DNA of 64,000 bases from the NCBI RefSeq assembly GCF_009708215.1, contig NZ_CP046175.1:3844001-3908000 (forward strand). The letters are read 5' to 3'. The translations under genes and the position numbers were made by a program. The notes beneath the pieces are model-generated. The model did not search any database, was not told where the DNA came from, and was given only the letters and a program-made list of their open reading frames with translations. Positions 37,142-45,718 of the stretch are shown here, piece by piece; the stretch's first letter is position 1, and every line of letters begins with the position of its first letter. Origin of the DNA: Occultella kanbiaonis. GTDB taxonomy: Bacteria > Actinomycetota > Actinomycetes > Actinomycetales > Beutenbergiaceae.

Positions 37142-38187
37142 GCCGCGCTCCGGAGCAGACCCTTGGTCAGCGTGGAGACCCAGCCCAGAAACTCGCGCGG
37201 CAGCCCGATCTCGTCGGCGATGACGAGTGCCGCCTCCAGGTAGCTGTGTGCGAGATCCTCGATGAACTGGCGCGAACCGCACTCCTCGAGCAGGGCGCAG
37301 GCCCGGTCTGCCTGTTCCTGGGTCAGGTCCGCCTTTCCGTGGAACGGCGCGATCGACGGCCACTGGGCTGTCGTGCGTGCGTGCGCGATCAGCGGCGTCT
37401 GCTTTGCCTCGCGCAGGTCGCTCAGGCAGCTCTTTCCGGTCTGTTCCTCGTCGCCGAAGACACCGAGAACGTCGTCCTGGAGCTGGAATGCGATGCCCAC
37501 CAGGCGGCCGAGCTCGCCCAACCGGTCCACCACGGGTGCAGCTGCCCCGGCGAGGATGGCACCGGCCTGGAGCGGGAGGACGAACGAGTACACCGCCGTC
37601 TTGAGCTCGGCCATGGTGAGCACCTCGCCGAGCGTGGCGCTACCGATGCCGACCGAGAGCCCGACGTCGGCCAACTCCCCCGCGGCACTGGCGTGCACGG
37701 CCTGGTCCACGAGGTCGAGGACGCGGGAGACGGTCGCCGGTGGGGCGCCGCACAGTGCGACGGTGCGCACCGCGCCCACGAGTGCCAGGTCCCCGGCGAG
37801 GATGCCTGCGGTCTGCGCGTAGGCGTTGGCGTGGGCCTTGTCGACCCCGGCCGCGCGTGCTCGACCGGCTGCGGCGCCGGATACATTGGGCAGGCCGCGT
37901 CGGGTCTGATCACCGTCGATCACGTCGTCGTGGATCACGAATGCGGTGTGCAGCAGTTCTACCCCGGCGGCGACGGTGGCGGCCATGTGGCGGTCCGTGC
38001 CGCCGTGAGCCTGATAGACGCCGACCAGCAGGGCCGGCCGGAACCGTTTGCCACCGGATGTGGCACCGGCGAGGTCGGACCACAACTGCTGGTACGGCCC
38101 ACCGAGGGGGCCGGAGCTGGCGGTGCCGCGGTCGATGAAGTCCTGCAGCACGGCGTCACGTTCGAGGTCACGGTCCGTCGGGTTCAT
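37138..38187 (-). CDS. crtE: Geranylgeranyl diphosphate synthase
   Basis: A 349-residue trans-prenyl diphosphate synthase. The first Asp-rich motif is 'FVIHDDVIDGDQTRRG' and the second 'FQLQDDVLGVFGDEEQTGKS'; both chelate magnesium. The length and N-terminal 'GGKRFRPAL' suit long-chain GGPP synthases. The ATG at 38187 overlaps the idi stop by 4 bp. It supplies C20 diphosphate to CrtB and perhaps to other pathways. Confidence 0.95.
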   Translation of the reverse strand: MNPTDRDLERDAVLQDFIDRGTASSGPLGGPYQQLWSDLAGATSGGKRFRPALLVGVYQAHGGTDRHMAATVAAGVELLHTAFVIHDDVIDGDQTRRGLPNVSGAAAGRARAAGVDKAHANAYAQTAGILAGDLALVGAVRTVALCGAPPATVSRVLDLVDQAVHASAAGELADVGLSVGIGSATLGEVLTMAELKTAVYSFVLPLQAGAILAGAAAPVVDRLGELGRLVGIAFQLQDDVLGVFGDEEQTGKSCLSDLREAKQTPLIAHARTTAQWPSIAPFHGKADLTQEQADRACALLEECGSRQFIEDLAHSYLEAALVIADEIGLPREFLGWVSTLTKGLLRSAA

Positions 38188-38747
38188 CGGACGTACTCCG
38201 GTCGCGAGGTGACTCGATCGCCGGTGGCGGCCAGTTCGTTGAGTTGCTGCACCATCCACGGGCTGAGCGCCCAGGGGGCCACCCGGATCAGATTCCCGAC
38301 GTCCTCCATCCGCACCCATTGTGTCTCCATGACGGCGTCGGGGTTCGGCGTCGGGATCTGGTCCGAGTAGGCGAACAGCACCGGGCAGACCTCATCCTCG
38401 ACCATGCCGCCAGCGCCAACGGCGCGGAAGCGGAACTCCGGCAGCACCACGTCGATGCCGTCGATTGTCAGGCCCAACTCCTGGTCGGCAAACCGTCCGA
38501 CCGCGTCCGGGAGGTTCTCGTCGAGATGGGGGCGTCCGCAGAAGGAATTCGTCCAGACTCCCGGCCAGGTCGTCGTCGTGAGCGCTCGCCGGGTGAGCAG
38601 GACGTGACCGTCGGCGCGGAAGAGGTAGCAGGAAAAGCCAAGGTGGAGTGAGGTATCACGGTTTGGCACGGTCGCTCGCGGCGGAGCACCCAGCCCGTGG
38701 CCTGCGTCATCGAGCAGGATCACATCGTTGACGTCTTCTCGAGGCAT
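38184..38747 (-). CDS. idi: Isopentenyl-diphosphate delta-isomerase, type 1
   Basis: A 187-residue Nudix-fold enzyme interconverting IPP and DMAPP. The catalytic Cys lies in 'WTNSFCGRPHLDENL' and the Nudix region in 'AVGRFADQELGL'. Most type 1 enzymes read CGHP here; this one has CGRPHLDE, so a metal-binding His may be shifted by two positions. First gene of the crt operon. DMAPP is both the GGPP starter and the donor for lycopene elongation, which explains its place here. Confidence 0.9.
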   Translation of the reverse strand: MPREDVNDVILLDDAGHGLGAPPRATVPNRDTSLHLGFSCYLFRADGHVLLTRRALTTTTWPGVWTNSFCGRPHLDENLPDAVGRFADQELGLTIDGIDVVLPEFRFRAVGAGGMVEDEVCPVLFAYSDQIPTPNPDAVMETQWVRMEDVGNLIRVAPWALSPWMVQQLNELAATGDRVTSRPEYVR

Positions 38748-38767
38748 CCGCTGCTCCTTCCCGAATG

Positions 38768-38790
38768 TTGTTAGCCTATCTAGTAGTAAC
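38768..38790. promoter_or_regulatory. Candidate MarR (CrtR-like) operator between idi/crt operon and marR
   Basis: TTGTTAGCCTATCTAGTA with an imperfect dyad (TAG-N5-CTA) lies in the 62-bp divergent gap. It matches, with four differences over the same length, the palindrome TTGCTAGCCTGGCTAGTA at 40246. The position would let one bound repressor control both directions. Downstream, TAGCAT (38797-38802) lies 7 bases before the marR ATG and could be a leaderless -10 element. Confidence 0.6.
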
Positions 38791-38809
38791 TCACGGTAGC
38801 ATCACCGCT

Positions 38810-39340
38810 ATGGAACCGACCACCCCGTCGACGGGGGCCTACTGGTACGACGACGACGATGACCTCGTGGTGTCGATGTTGGAGGCGTTGCGGGCGTTTC
38901 GCCGGTCGGACCAGGAGATGCGTCAGCGGGTCAGTGCGAACATGCGGATGAACGTCAGGGACATGCAGGCCCTCCAGTTCGTCATCGCGGCGCAGAACCT
39001 GAACGAGGTGACCACACCCCGCGACCTCGCCGCCCATCTCCACATCTCAACGGCGTCGACCACCAAACTGCTGGACCGCCTGACGAGGTCGGGGCACCTC
39101 AACCGCGGGCCACACCCCAGCGACAGGCGCTCGCTTGTGATCACCGCCACCCACCACGCGCACGAGGAGGTGCGCGAGCGCTTGGCGAGGATGCACGCGC
39201 GAATGGCCGAGATTGCCCGCGCAGTACCGTCACAGGCCCGACCCTCCGTGGTCGAGTTCCTGCGGAGCATGGCGGCCCAATTGGATCACGAGGCCGAGAT
39301 CGTGCCCCTACGTCCCGATCCGGGTCTGGATCGGAGCTGA
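38810..39340 (+). CDS. MarR-family regulator of the carotenoid genes (CrtR-like)
   Basis: A 176-residue winged-helix regulator. The DNA-binding part runs through 'TPRDLAAHLHISTASTTKLL' and the wing 'LNRGPHPSDRRSLVITAT'. In Corynebacterium a divergent MarR protein (CrtR) represses the crt operon and is relieved by isoprenoid diphosphates such as GGPP; the same divergent layout here suggests the same role. The ATG at 38810 fits a possible leaderless start; an upstream in-frame start at 38765 would read through the operator. Confidence 0.88.
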   Translation: MEPTTPSTGAYWYDDDDDLVVSMLEALRAFRRSDQEMRQRVSANMRMNVRDMQALQFVIAAQNLNEVTTPRDLAAHLHISTASTTKLLDRLTRSGHLNRGPHPSDRRSLVITATHHAHEEVRERLARMHARMAEIARAVPSQARPSVVEFLRSMAAQLDHEAEIVPLRPDPGLDRS

Positions 39341-39355
39341 ATCGGACCCTGGCAC

Positions 39356-40171
39356 TCATCCGACCATCTGTGCGTCCGAGTTTCGAGGCGGTGTAGCCAG
39401 ACGACGGATCACGGTCGAACCAAGGACGACGAGGGCCGCCAGCCCTGCAGCGACGGCCGTCGGCAGGGAGTAGGGGTCGCCGCCCGCTCTGGCCACGGCG
39501 ATCCAGGCCAGTCCCCAGGCAAGTGTGGCGGCCACCGCGAGGCGGCCTCCGCCCTTGATCGCAAGCGCCACTCCGACGCCGGCGGTGATCGTCAACATCG
39601 CGACGGCCCACCAGTTCGGAGCGATCCCCCCGCCGTCGAACCCGTTGGCAGCCAAAGCAGCGGCCACGTTCGCGACGGTGGCGACGCAGACCCAGCCGAA
39701 GTAGAGGCCAAGCACGCCGTCGACGAGTATCCGCTCCAGTAGGCCGTGCGGGCGAGTCCGCACCAGGATCACGAAGGTGTAGGCCAGCAGTGTCAGCAAT
39801 GCCGCGATGACCAGGACGCTCAGCCACAGCCAGCCGGCCTGGACGACCAGGATCCACGCAGCGTTCAGGAGCATCGTGCCGGCTACCGGCAGTCGAAGCC
39901 TGCGCTGCCGCGGGTCAGCCGTACGCGCCGGCAGCCACTGGAACACCGTGTAGCCGGCCAACCCGAGATAGATCACGGTCCAGACCGAGAACGCACCCGA
40001 GGCCGGCGCCAGCAGGGTGGCATCGGCGGAGAGCGCACCCCCGGCAGCCGAGGAGATCGGCGTGCCGCCGAACACTCCGACGCCGACCATCGAGCCGATC
40101 AGGCAGATCAGGAAGCTTGCGGTGACGGCGACCTGACGCCATCGGTCGCCCACGGTATGCGGCAGTGCCAC
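39356..40171 (-). CDS. TspO/MBR-like tryptophan-rich membrane protein (long form)
   Basis: A 271-residue protein with about eight helices. 'PASGAFSVWTVIYLGLAGYT' and 'VDGVLGLYFGWVCVATVANV' match the TspO/MBR core, but the protein is ~100 residues longer than classical TspO (~160), with additional C-terminal helices. TspO proteins bind tetrapyrroles and influence pigment synthesis in some bacteria. The GTG at 40171 follows AGGAGGAG. It is tail-to-tail with marR (15 bp) and divergent from the MMPL gene. Confidence 0.78.
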   Translation of the reverse strand: MALPHTVGDRWRQVAVTASFLICLIGSMVGVGVFGGTPISSAAGGALSADATLLAPASGAFSVWTVIYLGLAGYTVFQWLPARTADPRQRRLRLPVAGTMLLNAAWILVVQAGWLWLSVLVIAALLTLLAYTFVILVRTRPHGLLERILVDGVLGLYFGWVCVATVANVAAALAANGFDGGGIAPNWWAVAMLTITAGVGVALAIKGGGRLAVAATLAWGLAWIAVARAGGDPYSLPTAVAAGLAALVVLGSTVIRRLATPPRNSDAQMVG

Positions 40172-40245
40172 GGTGGCTCCTCCTCGAGCGGTTCGGCTGG
40201 GACACGAGCCTGTCATGGCTCCTGGCGCGACACCACCGGGGGACA

Positions 40246-40275
40246 TTGCTAGCCTGGCTAGTAATCGATTAGGCT
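40246..40275. promoter_or_regulatory. Palindromic operator and promoter upstream of the MMPL gene
   Basis: TTGCTAGCCTGGCTAGTAA (40246-40264) contains the perfect dyad CTAGCC-T-GGCTAG. TTGCTA can serve as -35 and TAGGCT (40270-40275) as -10 with an 18-bp spacer, so a bound repressor would block the plus-strand promoter. The sequence closely matches the site at 38768 between crt and marR. Confidence 0.65.
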
Positions 40276-40325
40276 CAGCCGAGCCATACGGCACCCACCA
40301 TCAAGCCCTGGACCAGAGGAACACG

Positions 40326-42617
40326 ATGACCTCAGTTGAACCGTCGACCACGCAGGCCCACGGTCGACGCCGTCGCAGCCGGGGACCAGTGCTCCGATCC
40401 GTGCTGATCGCGGTGTCACTGCTGGCCTGGCTTGGGATCGCCGCGTTCGGTGGCATGGCCCAAGGCACCCTCTCCGAGGTGCAGCAGAACGATCAGGCCG
40501 CGTTCCTGCCCGATAGCGCCGAGTCCACCCAGGCCGCCGAGCTCGCCCGAGAGTTCTCCGAGACCACAACACTGCCGGCCCTGCTGGTCCTGCAAAGCAG
40601 CGACGGCGCACAGGTCACCGAGGAGCAGCTCGCTGCCGCCCAGGAGTTCGCCGAGCAGATCCAGGACCTTGAGATCGGCGAAGGGATGACCGTCGGCGAC
40701 TACCTCACGGGTGCGGTGGTCGCGGTCCCCTCGGAGGACGGCGAGGCAATCCTCCTGCCGATCCCACTCGACGCCGATCAGGTGAACGAGACCGTAGGCG
40801 AAGAACGCGTGGTCAATCTGGTGGTGGACTCCGTCCGCACCGCGGCCGCCGAGGACCTGTCGGAAGCCGGGCTGAACGCGTGGGTCACCGGACCCGCAGG
40901 TGCGGTGGCCGACCTCGTCACCGCGTTCGGTGGCATCGACGGGATCCTGCTCCTGGTGGCCCTGGTCGTCGTCCTCGTCATCCTGTTCATCGTCTACCGC
41001 TCCCCCACGCTGCCGTTCACCGTGCTTCTGACCGCAGTGTTCGCGCTCTGCCTCGCAGCCCTCGTCATCAAGCCCCTCGCCGCCAGCGGCGCCCTGCTCC
41101 TGAACGGGCAGAGCCAGGGCATCCTCTCGATCCTGGTGGTCGGTGCGGCGACGGACTACTCGCTGCTACTCGTTGCGCGTTACCGGGAGGAACTCACCCG
41201 CTACGAGCGTCCCGCCGATGCCATGCGCGTTGCCTGGAGGGCGTCCCTGGAACCGATCCTGGCGAGCTCGGGCACGGTGATCGTTGGCCTGCTCTGCCTG
41301 CTGCTCTCGGACCTGGGCTCGAACGCGAGCCTCGGACCGGTGGCCGCGATCGGCATCGCGTCCGCGGTGATCGCGGCGTTGACCCTGCTGCCAGCGATCC
41401 TCCTCGTGGCCGGTCGTCGATCGCGGTTCTTCTTCTGGCCACGCAGTCCGCGCTATGTCGACCCCCACGCCGCGGAGGACCCTCACCACCACGCGGCCAC
41501 CACCCTGGGCCTGTGGCAGCGGGTCGCGGACTTCGTTGCCCGTCGGGACCGCAGCGTTTGGATCGTGACCGCGGCCGTGTTGCTGGTGGGGGTCGCTTTC
41601 GTGCCGACGCTGCGGGCCGAGGGCACCAGTGATTCCGACGTGTTCCTCAACGAGGTCGAGTCGGTGGCCGGGGAGGAGATTCTGGCCGCGCACTTCGACG
41701 CCGGTCAGGTCCAGCCGGTCACGATCATCGCCGACGAGTCCTACGGCGCGGATCTGGTCAGTGCGGCCGAGGACGTCGACGGTGTCCAGAGTGCGAGCCT
41801 GTTCACCGGAGAGACGACGACCGGCCGCCCGGCCGATCCAGGCGCCGAACCGGTGGTCGTCGATGGCCGGGTCCAGGTGCAGGTCATCACTGAGGATGCC
41901 GCGGAGACGCAGGAAGCGCTCGTCACCGTCGCGTCATTGCGCGACGCGGCGCATGCGGTTGATCCCGAGGCACTGGTCGGAGGCGCGGCCGCGCAGCGCC
42001 TGGATACCCAGGTCACGGCCGCGAACGACCTCCGCACCATCATCCCCGTCGTGCTGCTGGTCATCTTCGTGATGCTCGTGCTGCTGCTGCGCGCCGTGGT
42101 GGCGCCGTTGATCGTGCTGGTGGCGAACCTGCTGTCGTTCGGCTTCACGATGGGCCTGGCCGCAGTGGTCTTCAACCATGTGTTCAAGTTCCCGGGCGCG
42201 GATGCAACGGTGCCGCTGTACGGGTTCGTCTTCCTGGTGGCCCTCGGGATCGACTACTCGATCTTCCTGATGACCCGAGTGCGCGAGGAGTCGCTTCAGT
42301 TCGGCACCCGGGAAGGGGTGCGCCGCGGCCTGGCCGTCACCGGCGGGGTCATCACCTCCGCCGGACTCGTCCTGGCCGCCACGTTCAGCGCACTCAGTGT
42401 CATTCCGCTGCTGTTCCTCGCTCAGCTCGCGTTCATCGTGGCTGCCGGCGTGCTGGTGGACACGTTCATCGTCCGATCGCTGCTCGTCCCGGCCCTCGTG
42501 CATGACGTGGGGCGCCCATCGTGGTGGCCGTGGACCCGACGGATCCCCCGCGACCATCAGAACACGACTCCACCCGCCGCCTCCGAGGCAGATGCCGACC
42601 AAAGGAAGCAGACCTGA
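40326..42617 (+). CDS. MMPL/RND-family membrane transporter
   Basis: A 763-residue exporter with twelve predicted helices in two repeats, each with a large extracytoplasmic loop. Family motifs include 'GAATDYSLLLVARYREEL' in the first half and 'VALGIDYSIFLMTRVREE' in the second; the D-Y pairs in the helices carry the proton relay. Corynebacterium crt operons include a gene of this family. Here it is separate but has a matching operator, so export of a lipid or pigment-related compound is plausible. AGAGGAA precedes the ATG at 40326. Confidence 0.92.
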   Translation: MTSVEPSTTQAHGRRRRSRGPVLRSVLIAVSLLAWLGIAAFGGMAQGTLSEVQQNDQAAFLPDSAESTQAAELAREFSETTTLPALLVLQSSDGAQVTEEQLAAAQEFAEQIQDLEIGEGMTVGDYLTGAVVAVPSEDGEAILLPIPLDADQVNETVGEERVVNLVVDSVRTAAAEDLSEAGLNAWVTGPAGAVADLVTAFGGIDGILLLVALVVVLVILFIVYRSPTLPFTVLLTAVFALCLAALVIKPLAASGALLLNGQSQGILSILVVGAATDYSLLLVARYREELTRYERPADAMRVAWRASLEPILASSGTVIVGLLCLLLSDLGSNASLGPVAAIGIASAVIAALTLLPAILLVAGRRSRFFFWPRSPRYVDPHAAEDPHHHAATTLGLWQRVADFVARRDRSVWIVTAAVLLVGVAFVPTLRAEGTSDSDVFLNEVESVAGEEILAAHFDAGQVQPVTIIADESYGADLVSAAEDVDGVQSASLFTGETTTGRPADPGAEPVVVDGRVQVQVITEDAAETQEALVTVASLRDAAHAVDPEALVGGAAAQRLDTQVTAANDLRTIIPVVLLVIFVMLVLLLRAVVAPLIVLVANLLSFGFTMGLAAVVFNHVFKFPGADATVPLYGFVFLVALGIDYSIFLMTRVREESLQFGTREGVRRGLAVTGGVITSAGLVLAATFSALSVIPLLFLAQLAFIVAAGVLVDTFIVRSLLVPALVHDVGRPSWWPWTRRIPRDHQNTTPPAASEADADQRKQT

Positions 42618-44122
42618 TGAGCAGCATGCCCCTTGTCCTCGTCACCGGGGCCACCGGCTACATCGGTGGCCGACTGGTTCCCGAGCTCCTCACCGCCGGC
42701 TACGCCGTGCGGGTCATGGCTCGGCACCCCGAACGACTCAACGCCCGCGACTGGGTCGATGACGTGGAGGTGGTCACCGCCGATGCCACCTCGCGCGCCG
42801 ACCTACGCTTGGCACTAGAGGGCGTGGAGGTCGCCTACTACCTGATCCACGCATTAGGTACGGGGAGTGGATTCGCCGATCGTGACCGGCGCACAGCCCG
42901 CGGATTCGCCGTGATGGCACGGGAGGCGGGAGTCCGGCGGGTCATCTATCTCGGTGGCATCCATCCCCAGGGTGAGCGGCTCTCCCCGCATCTGGAGTCC
43001 CGCAGGGAGGTCGGCGAGATCCTGCTCGACAGTGGCGTTCCCACGACCGTGCTGCGGGCGGCCGTGATCCTCGGTTCCGGGAGCGCATCGTTCGAGATGA
43101 TGCGCTACCTCACCGAGCGGTTGCCGGCGATGGTCGCTCCGCGCTGGATCAACAATCACATCCAGCCGATCGCGGTACGGGATGTGCTGCGCTACCTCGT
43201 GGGAGCCGCCAGCATGCCGCCCACTGTGAACCGAGGGTTCGACATCGGCGGTCCCGAGGTGCTGACCTACCGCGCGATGATGCAACGCTACGCCGCCGTG
43301 GCAGGGCTGCGACCCCGCATCATCCGGGCGGTTCCGGTCCTCACTCCACGCCTGGCCAGCCTGTGGGTCGGACTGGTCACCCCCGTGCCCCCGGCGATCG
43401 CACGACCCCTGGTTGGCTCCCTGGTGCACGAGGTGGTGGCGAAGGAACACGACATCGAGGAGTACGTGCCCGATCCACCTGAAGGCCTCATCGGTTTCGA
43501 CCGAGCCATCGAGCTGGCGCTGGCGAAGATCCGCAACGTGGACGTCCGCACCAACTGGGCATCCGCCTCGACACACGGAGCACCCTCGGAGCCGCTCCCC
43601 GAAGATCCTGACTGGGCAGGCGGCAGCCTGCAGGTCGACGACCGTTCGTGCGAGGTGAACTGCACCCCGGAGGCGCTCTGGTCTGTGATCGAGGGTATTG
43701 GTGGCGCGCACGGCTGGTACTCGTGGCGCCTGGGCTGGGTGGCGCGCGGCCTCATGGACCGCCTGTTCGGCGGGCCGGGGCTACGGCGTGGACGACGCGA
43801 CCCACACCGCCTCACTCCTGGCGACGCACTCGACTGGTGGCGGGTGGAGGCAGTCGTGCCAGGACGCCTGCTGCGGTTGCGCGCCGAGATGCGACTTCCG
43901 GGTCTCGCTTGGCTGGAACTCTCCGTGGAGGACGCAGCGGGTGAGGGCGCCACGTTTCGACAGCGCGCGATCTTCTACCCCCGCGGGTTGTTCGGCCAGG
44001 CGTATTGGTGGGCAATCCTGCCGTTCCACGGCATCGTCTTCGGCGGCATGCAGCGCAACATCGCCCGCGCGGCCGAACGTGCCACCGGCCATGTGGTCTC
44101 GGCCGAGCAGCGCCGTCGATAA
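42617..44122 (+). CDS. SDR-family protein with C-terminal DUF2867 domain
   Basis: A 501-residue fusion. The N-terminal ~300 residues form an atypical short-chain dehydrogenase/NmrA-like Rossmann fold ('VLVTGATGYIGGRLVPELLT', 'YLGGIHPQG'). The C-terminal ~150 residues are a DUF2867 domain ('WYSWRLGWVARGLMDRLFGG', 'GRLLRLRAEMRLPGLAWLEL'), a START-like fold that may bind a hydrophobic ligand. The ATG shares one base with the MMPL stop (TGATG), so the two are cotranscribed. A role in modifying a lipid or isoprenoid is inference. Confidence 0.88.
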   Translation: MSSMPLVLVTGATGYIGGRLVPELLTAGYAVRVMARHPERLNARDWVDDVEVVTADATSRADLRLALEGVEVAYYLIHALGTGSGFADRDRRTARGFAVMAREAGVRRVIYLGGIHPQGERLSPHLESRREVGEILLDSGVPTTVLRAAVILGSGSASFEMMRYLTERLPAMVAPRWINNHIQPIAVRDVLRYLVGAASMPPTVNRGFDIGGPEVLTYRAMMQRYAAVAGLRPRIIRAVPVLTPRLASLWVGLVTPVPPAIARPLVGSLVHEVVAKEHDIEEYVPDPPEGLIGFDRAIELALAKIRNVDVRTNWASASTHGAPSEPLPEDPDWAGGSLQVDDRSCEVNCTPEALWSVIEGIGGAHGWYSWRLGWVARGLMDRLFGGPGLRRGRRDPHRLTPGDALDWWRVEAVVPGRLLRLRAEMRLPGLAWLELSVEDAAGEGATFRQRAIFYPRGLFGQAYWWAILPFHGIVFGGMQRNIARAAERATGHVVSAEQRRR

Positions 44123-44171
44123 CCGCGACCCGTCGAGATCCGGACCTGCAGAACCTGCGAATCCGCGGGGG

Positions 44172-44690
44172 TCAGCCGGCCTCGATGGTCACCTTGCCCA
44201 CCGAGGTGATCGGCGTGACCCGGCCGTCTTCGAGTTGATGTTGGCAGCCGACGATGCTGAGTCTGCCGGTGGCGACCGCATCGCTGATGACGCGCGAACT
44301 GCGCATGAGCGAGTTGATCGTCTCCACGAGATGACGCCGCCCGACCGCATCCTCGTCGATCGCGGTCGGGTCGACATAGGGAGTGTCCCGGTGCTTGCCG
44401 AACCATCCTGATGGACGGCAGGCTGGATAGCCTCCAGCTCGTGCTTGATCGCCGCCGTCACCCGGTTGGGACTGGCACTGGTCTGGTTGATGGCTGCAGC
44501 CACCGCACCACACGAGCGATGCGCGAGCACGACGATCAAGGCGAGGTCGAGCTCGGCGACAGCGAACTCCATGGTTGCGGTCGTATTCTCGTTGGCGATC
44601 TGCCCGATGTCGCGCACGACGAAAAGGTCGCCCAAACCACAGTCGAACTGGATCTCAAGTCAGCAACGTCATCGGGATGCTTCGCACTCA
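44172..44690 (-). pseudogene. Broken beta-carbonic anhydrase
   Basis: Two minus-strand frames together encode most of a beta-carbonic anhydrase. 'GDLFVVRDIGQIANENTTAT' and 'VVLAHRSCGAVAAAI' (the zinc H-x2-C) are in one frame. 'GRRHLVETINSLMRSSRVIS' and 'ATGRLSIVGCQHQLEDGRV' are in the next, with a frameshift near 44400. The N-terminal part with the first zinc Cys (C-x-DSR) is missing, and a stop precedes the homology. It therefore cannot make an active enzyme. Confidence 0.82.
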
Positions 44691-44711
44691 TACCCGGGCG
44701 CGATCGGGTTG

Positions 44712-45668
44712 CTAACGGGTGAGGGTCGGGAAACTCCACCGGCCATCGGTGATCTCGGAGCGAGGCCGGTAGAGCCTGACGAGGTAGTTCCATCCCTGCG
44801 TGGTCGGAAGCGCGTTCGGAACATCACTCGGATAATCGCCGAACCGGACGGTGATCGTGCCGTCATCGTTGCGCGCTCCGGTGATGCTGTTGATCGTGTA
44901 CGCGCCGCGCTCGTTCGGCTCGAAGAACCCGGCAGCGTTATAGACGGAGATGGACCAGAACCCATCAACGGGGACCCGCCCGACGGTCAACTCGTACCGT
45001 CCCACCGGAAGGCGCGGGTCGACGCCGATGTAACTCGCCTCAGACGAGGGCAGCCCTCCCCACCCAGCCGCTGTGCCGATGAGGTGGCGGACGGGGTCGA
45101 CCTGATCCTTCGAGCCGAACATGCGGTCGAAGCCGCTCAGGTTGCGCGCGAGCGAGAGCAGCGCGTCCCGGGTCTCGTCGAGGCTGGTCACGTCATAGAC
45201 GGGCATCTCAAACGGGCTCGATGAGGCGCATTCGAGTCGGATCTGATCCTGCAGTGCCGACACGTCGGCGACATCGGCCGCATCTGCGGGATCCACCAGG
45301 ATGCGGATCGCCAACACGACGTGTGATGTGCCGAACTGCTCGACCGACAGGTGGTGCTCGCCCGCGTCGTGGAAGATGGCGTCGACGTAGTGGTGCTCGT
45401 TGACGACCATCGCCGACAGGTACCGTTCGGCATGCTCGGGAATGCTGAACCTCGCACCGGCGCTGATGTCCACGACGGCAAAACTGTAGAGCGTATCCCG
45501 GTTCAGTCGAATGACCGTCTGCTTGTCGATCGCCGCAGGCTCACGGTTGTGAAGAAATCTGTTCACGCCTCCCGCGTTCCGTTGGAGGTCACGCATCATC
45601 CGGTGGGTCTCAGCGAGTGCGAAGTTGTCGGCATTGACGAGGCTGGTCACAACGGGATCATCGCACAA
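44712..45668 (-). CDS. DUF1254/DUF1214-domain protein
   Basis: A 318-residue protein. The N-terminal half fits DUF1254 ('NFALAETHRMM', 'VIRLNRDTLYSFAVVDIS') and the C-terminal half DUF1214 ('VDGFWSISVYNAAGFFEPNE', 'NALPTTQGWNYLVRLYRP'). Family members are mostly exported, but no signal peptide is visible here, so this one looks cytosolic or N-terminally shortened. The start is uncertain: TTG at 45668 or GTG at 45650, neither with a good ribosome site. It lies beside the carbonic anhydrase pseudogene. Function unknown. Confidence 0.8.
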   Translation of the reverse strand: MCDDPVVTSLVNADNFALAETHRMMRDLQRNAGGVNRFLHNREPAAIDKQTVIRLNRDTLYSFAVVDISAGARFSIPEHAERYLSAMVVNEHHYVDAIFHDAGEHHLSVEQFGTSHVVLAIRILVDPADAADVADVSALQDQIRLECASSSPFEMPVYDVTSLDETRDALLSLARNLSGFDRMFGSKDQVDPVRHLIGTAAGWGGLPSSEASYIGVDPRLPVGRYELTVGRVPVDGFWSISVYNAAGFFEPNERGAYTINSITGARNDDGTITVRFGDYPSDVPNALPTTQGWNYLVRLYRPRSEITDGRWSFPTLTR

Positions 45669-45718
45669 CGGAGAAGATCATCCACGGAACTGTCGCCACG
45701 AGGTTTAGCAAACACGTC

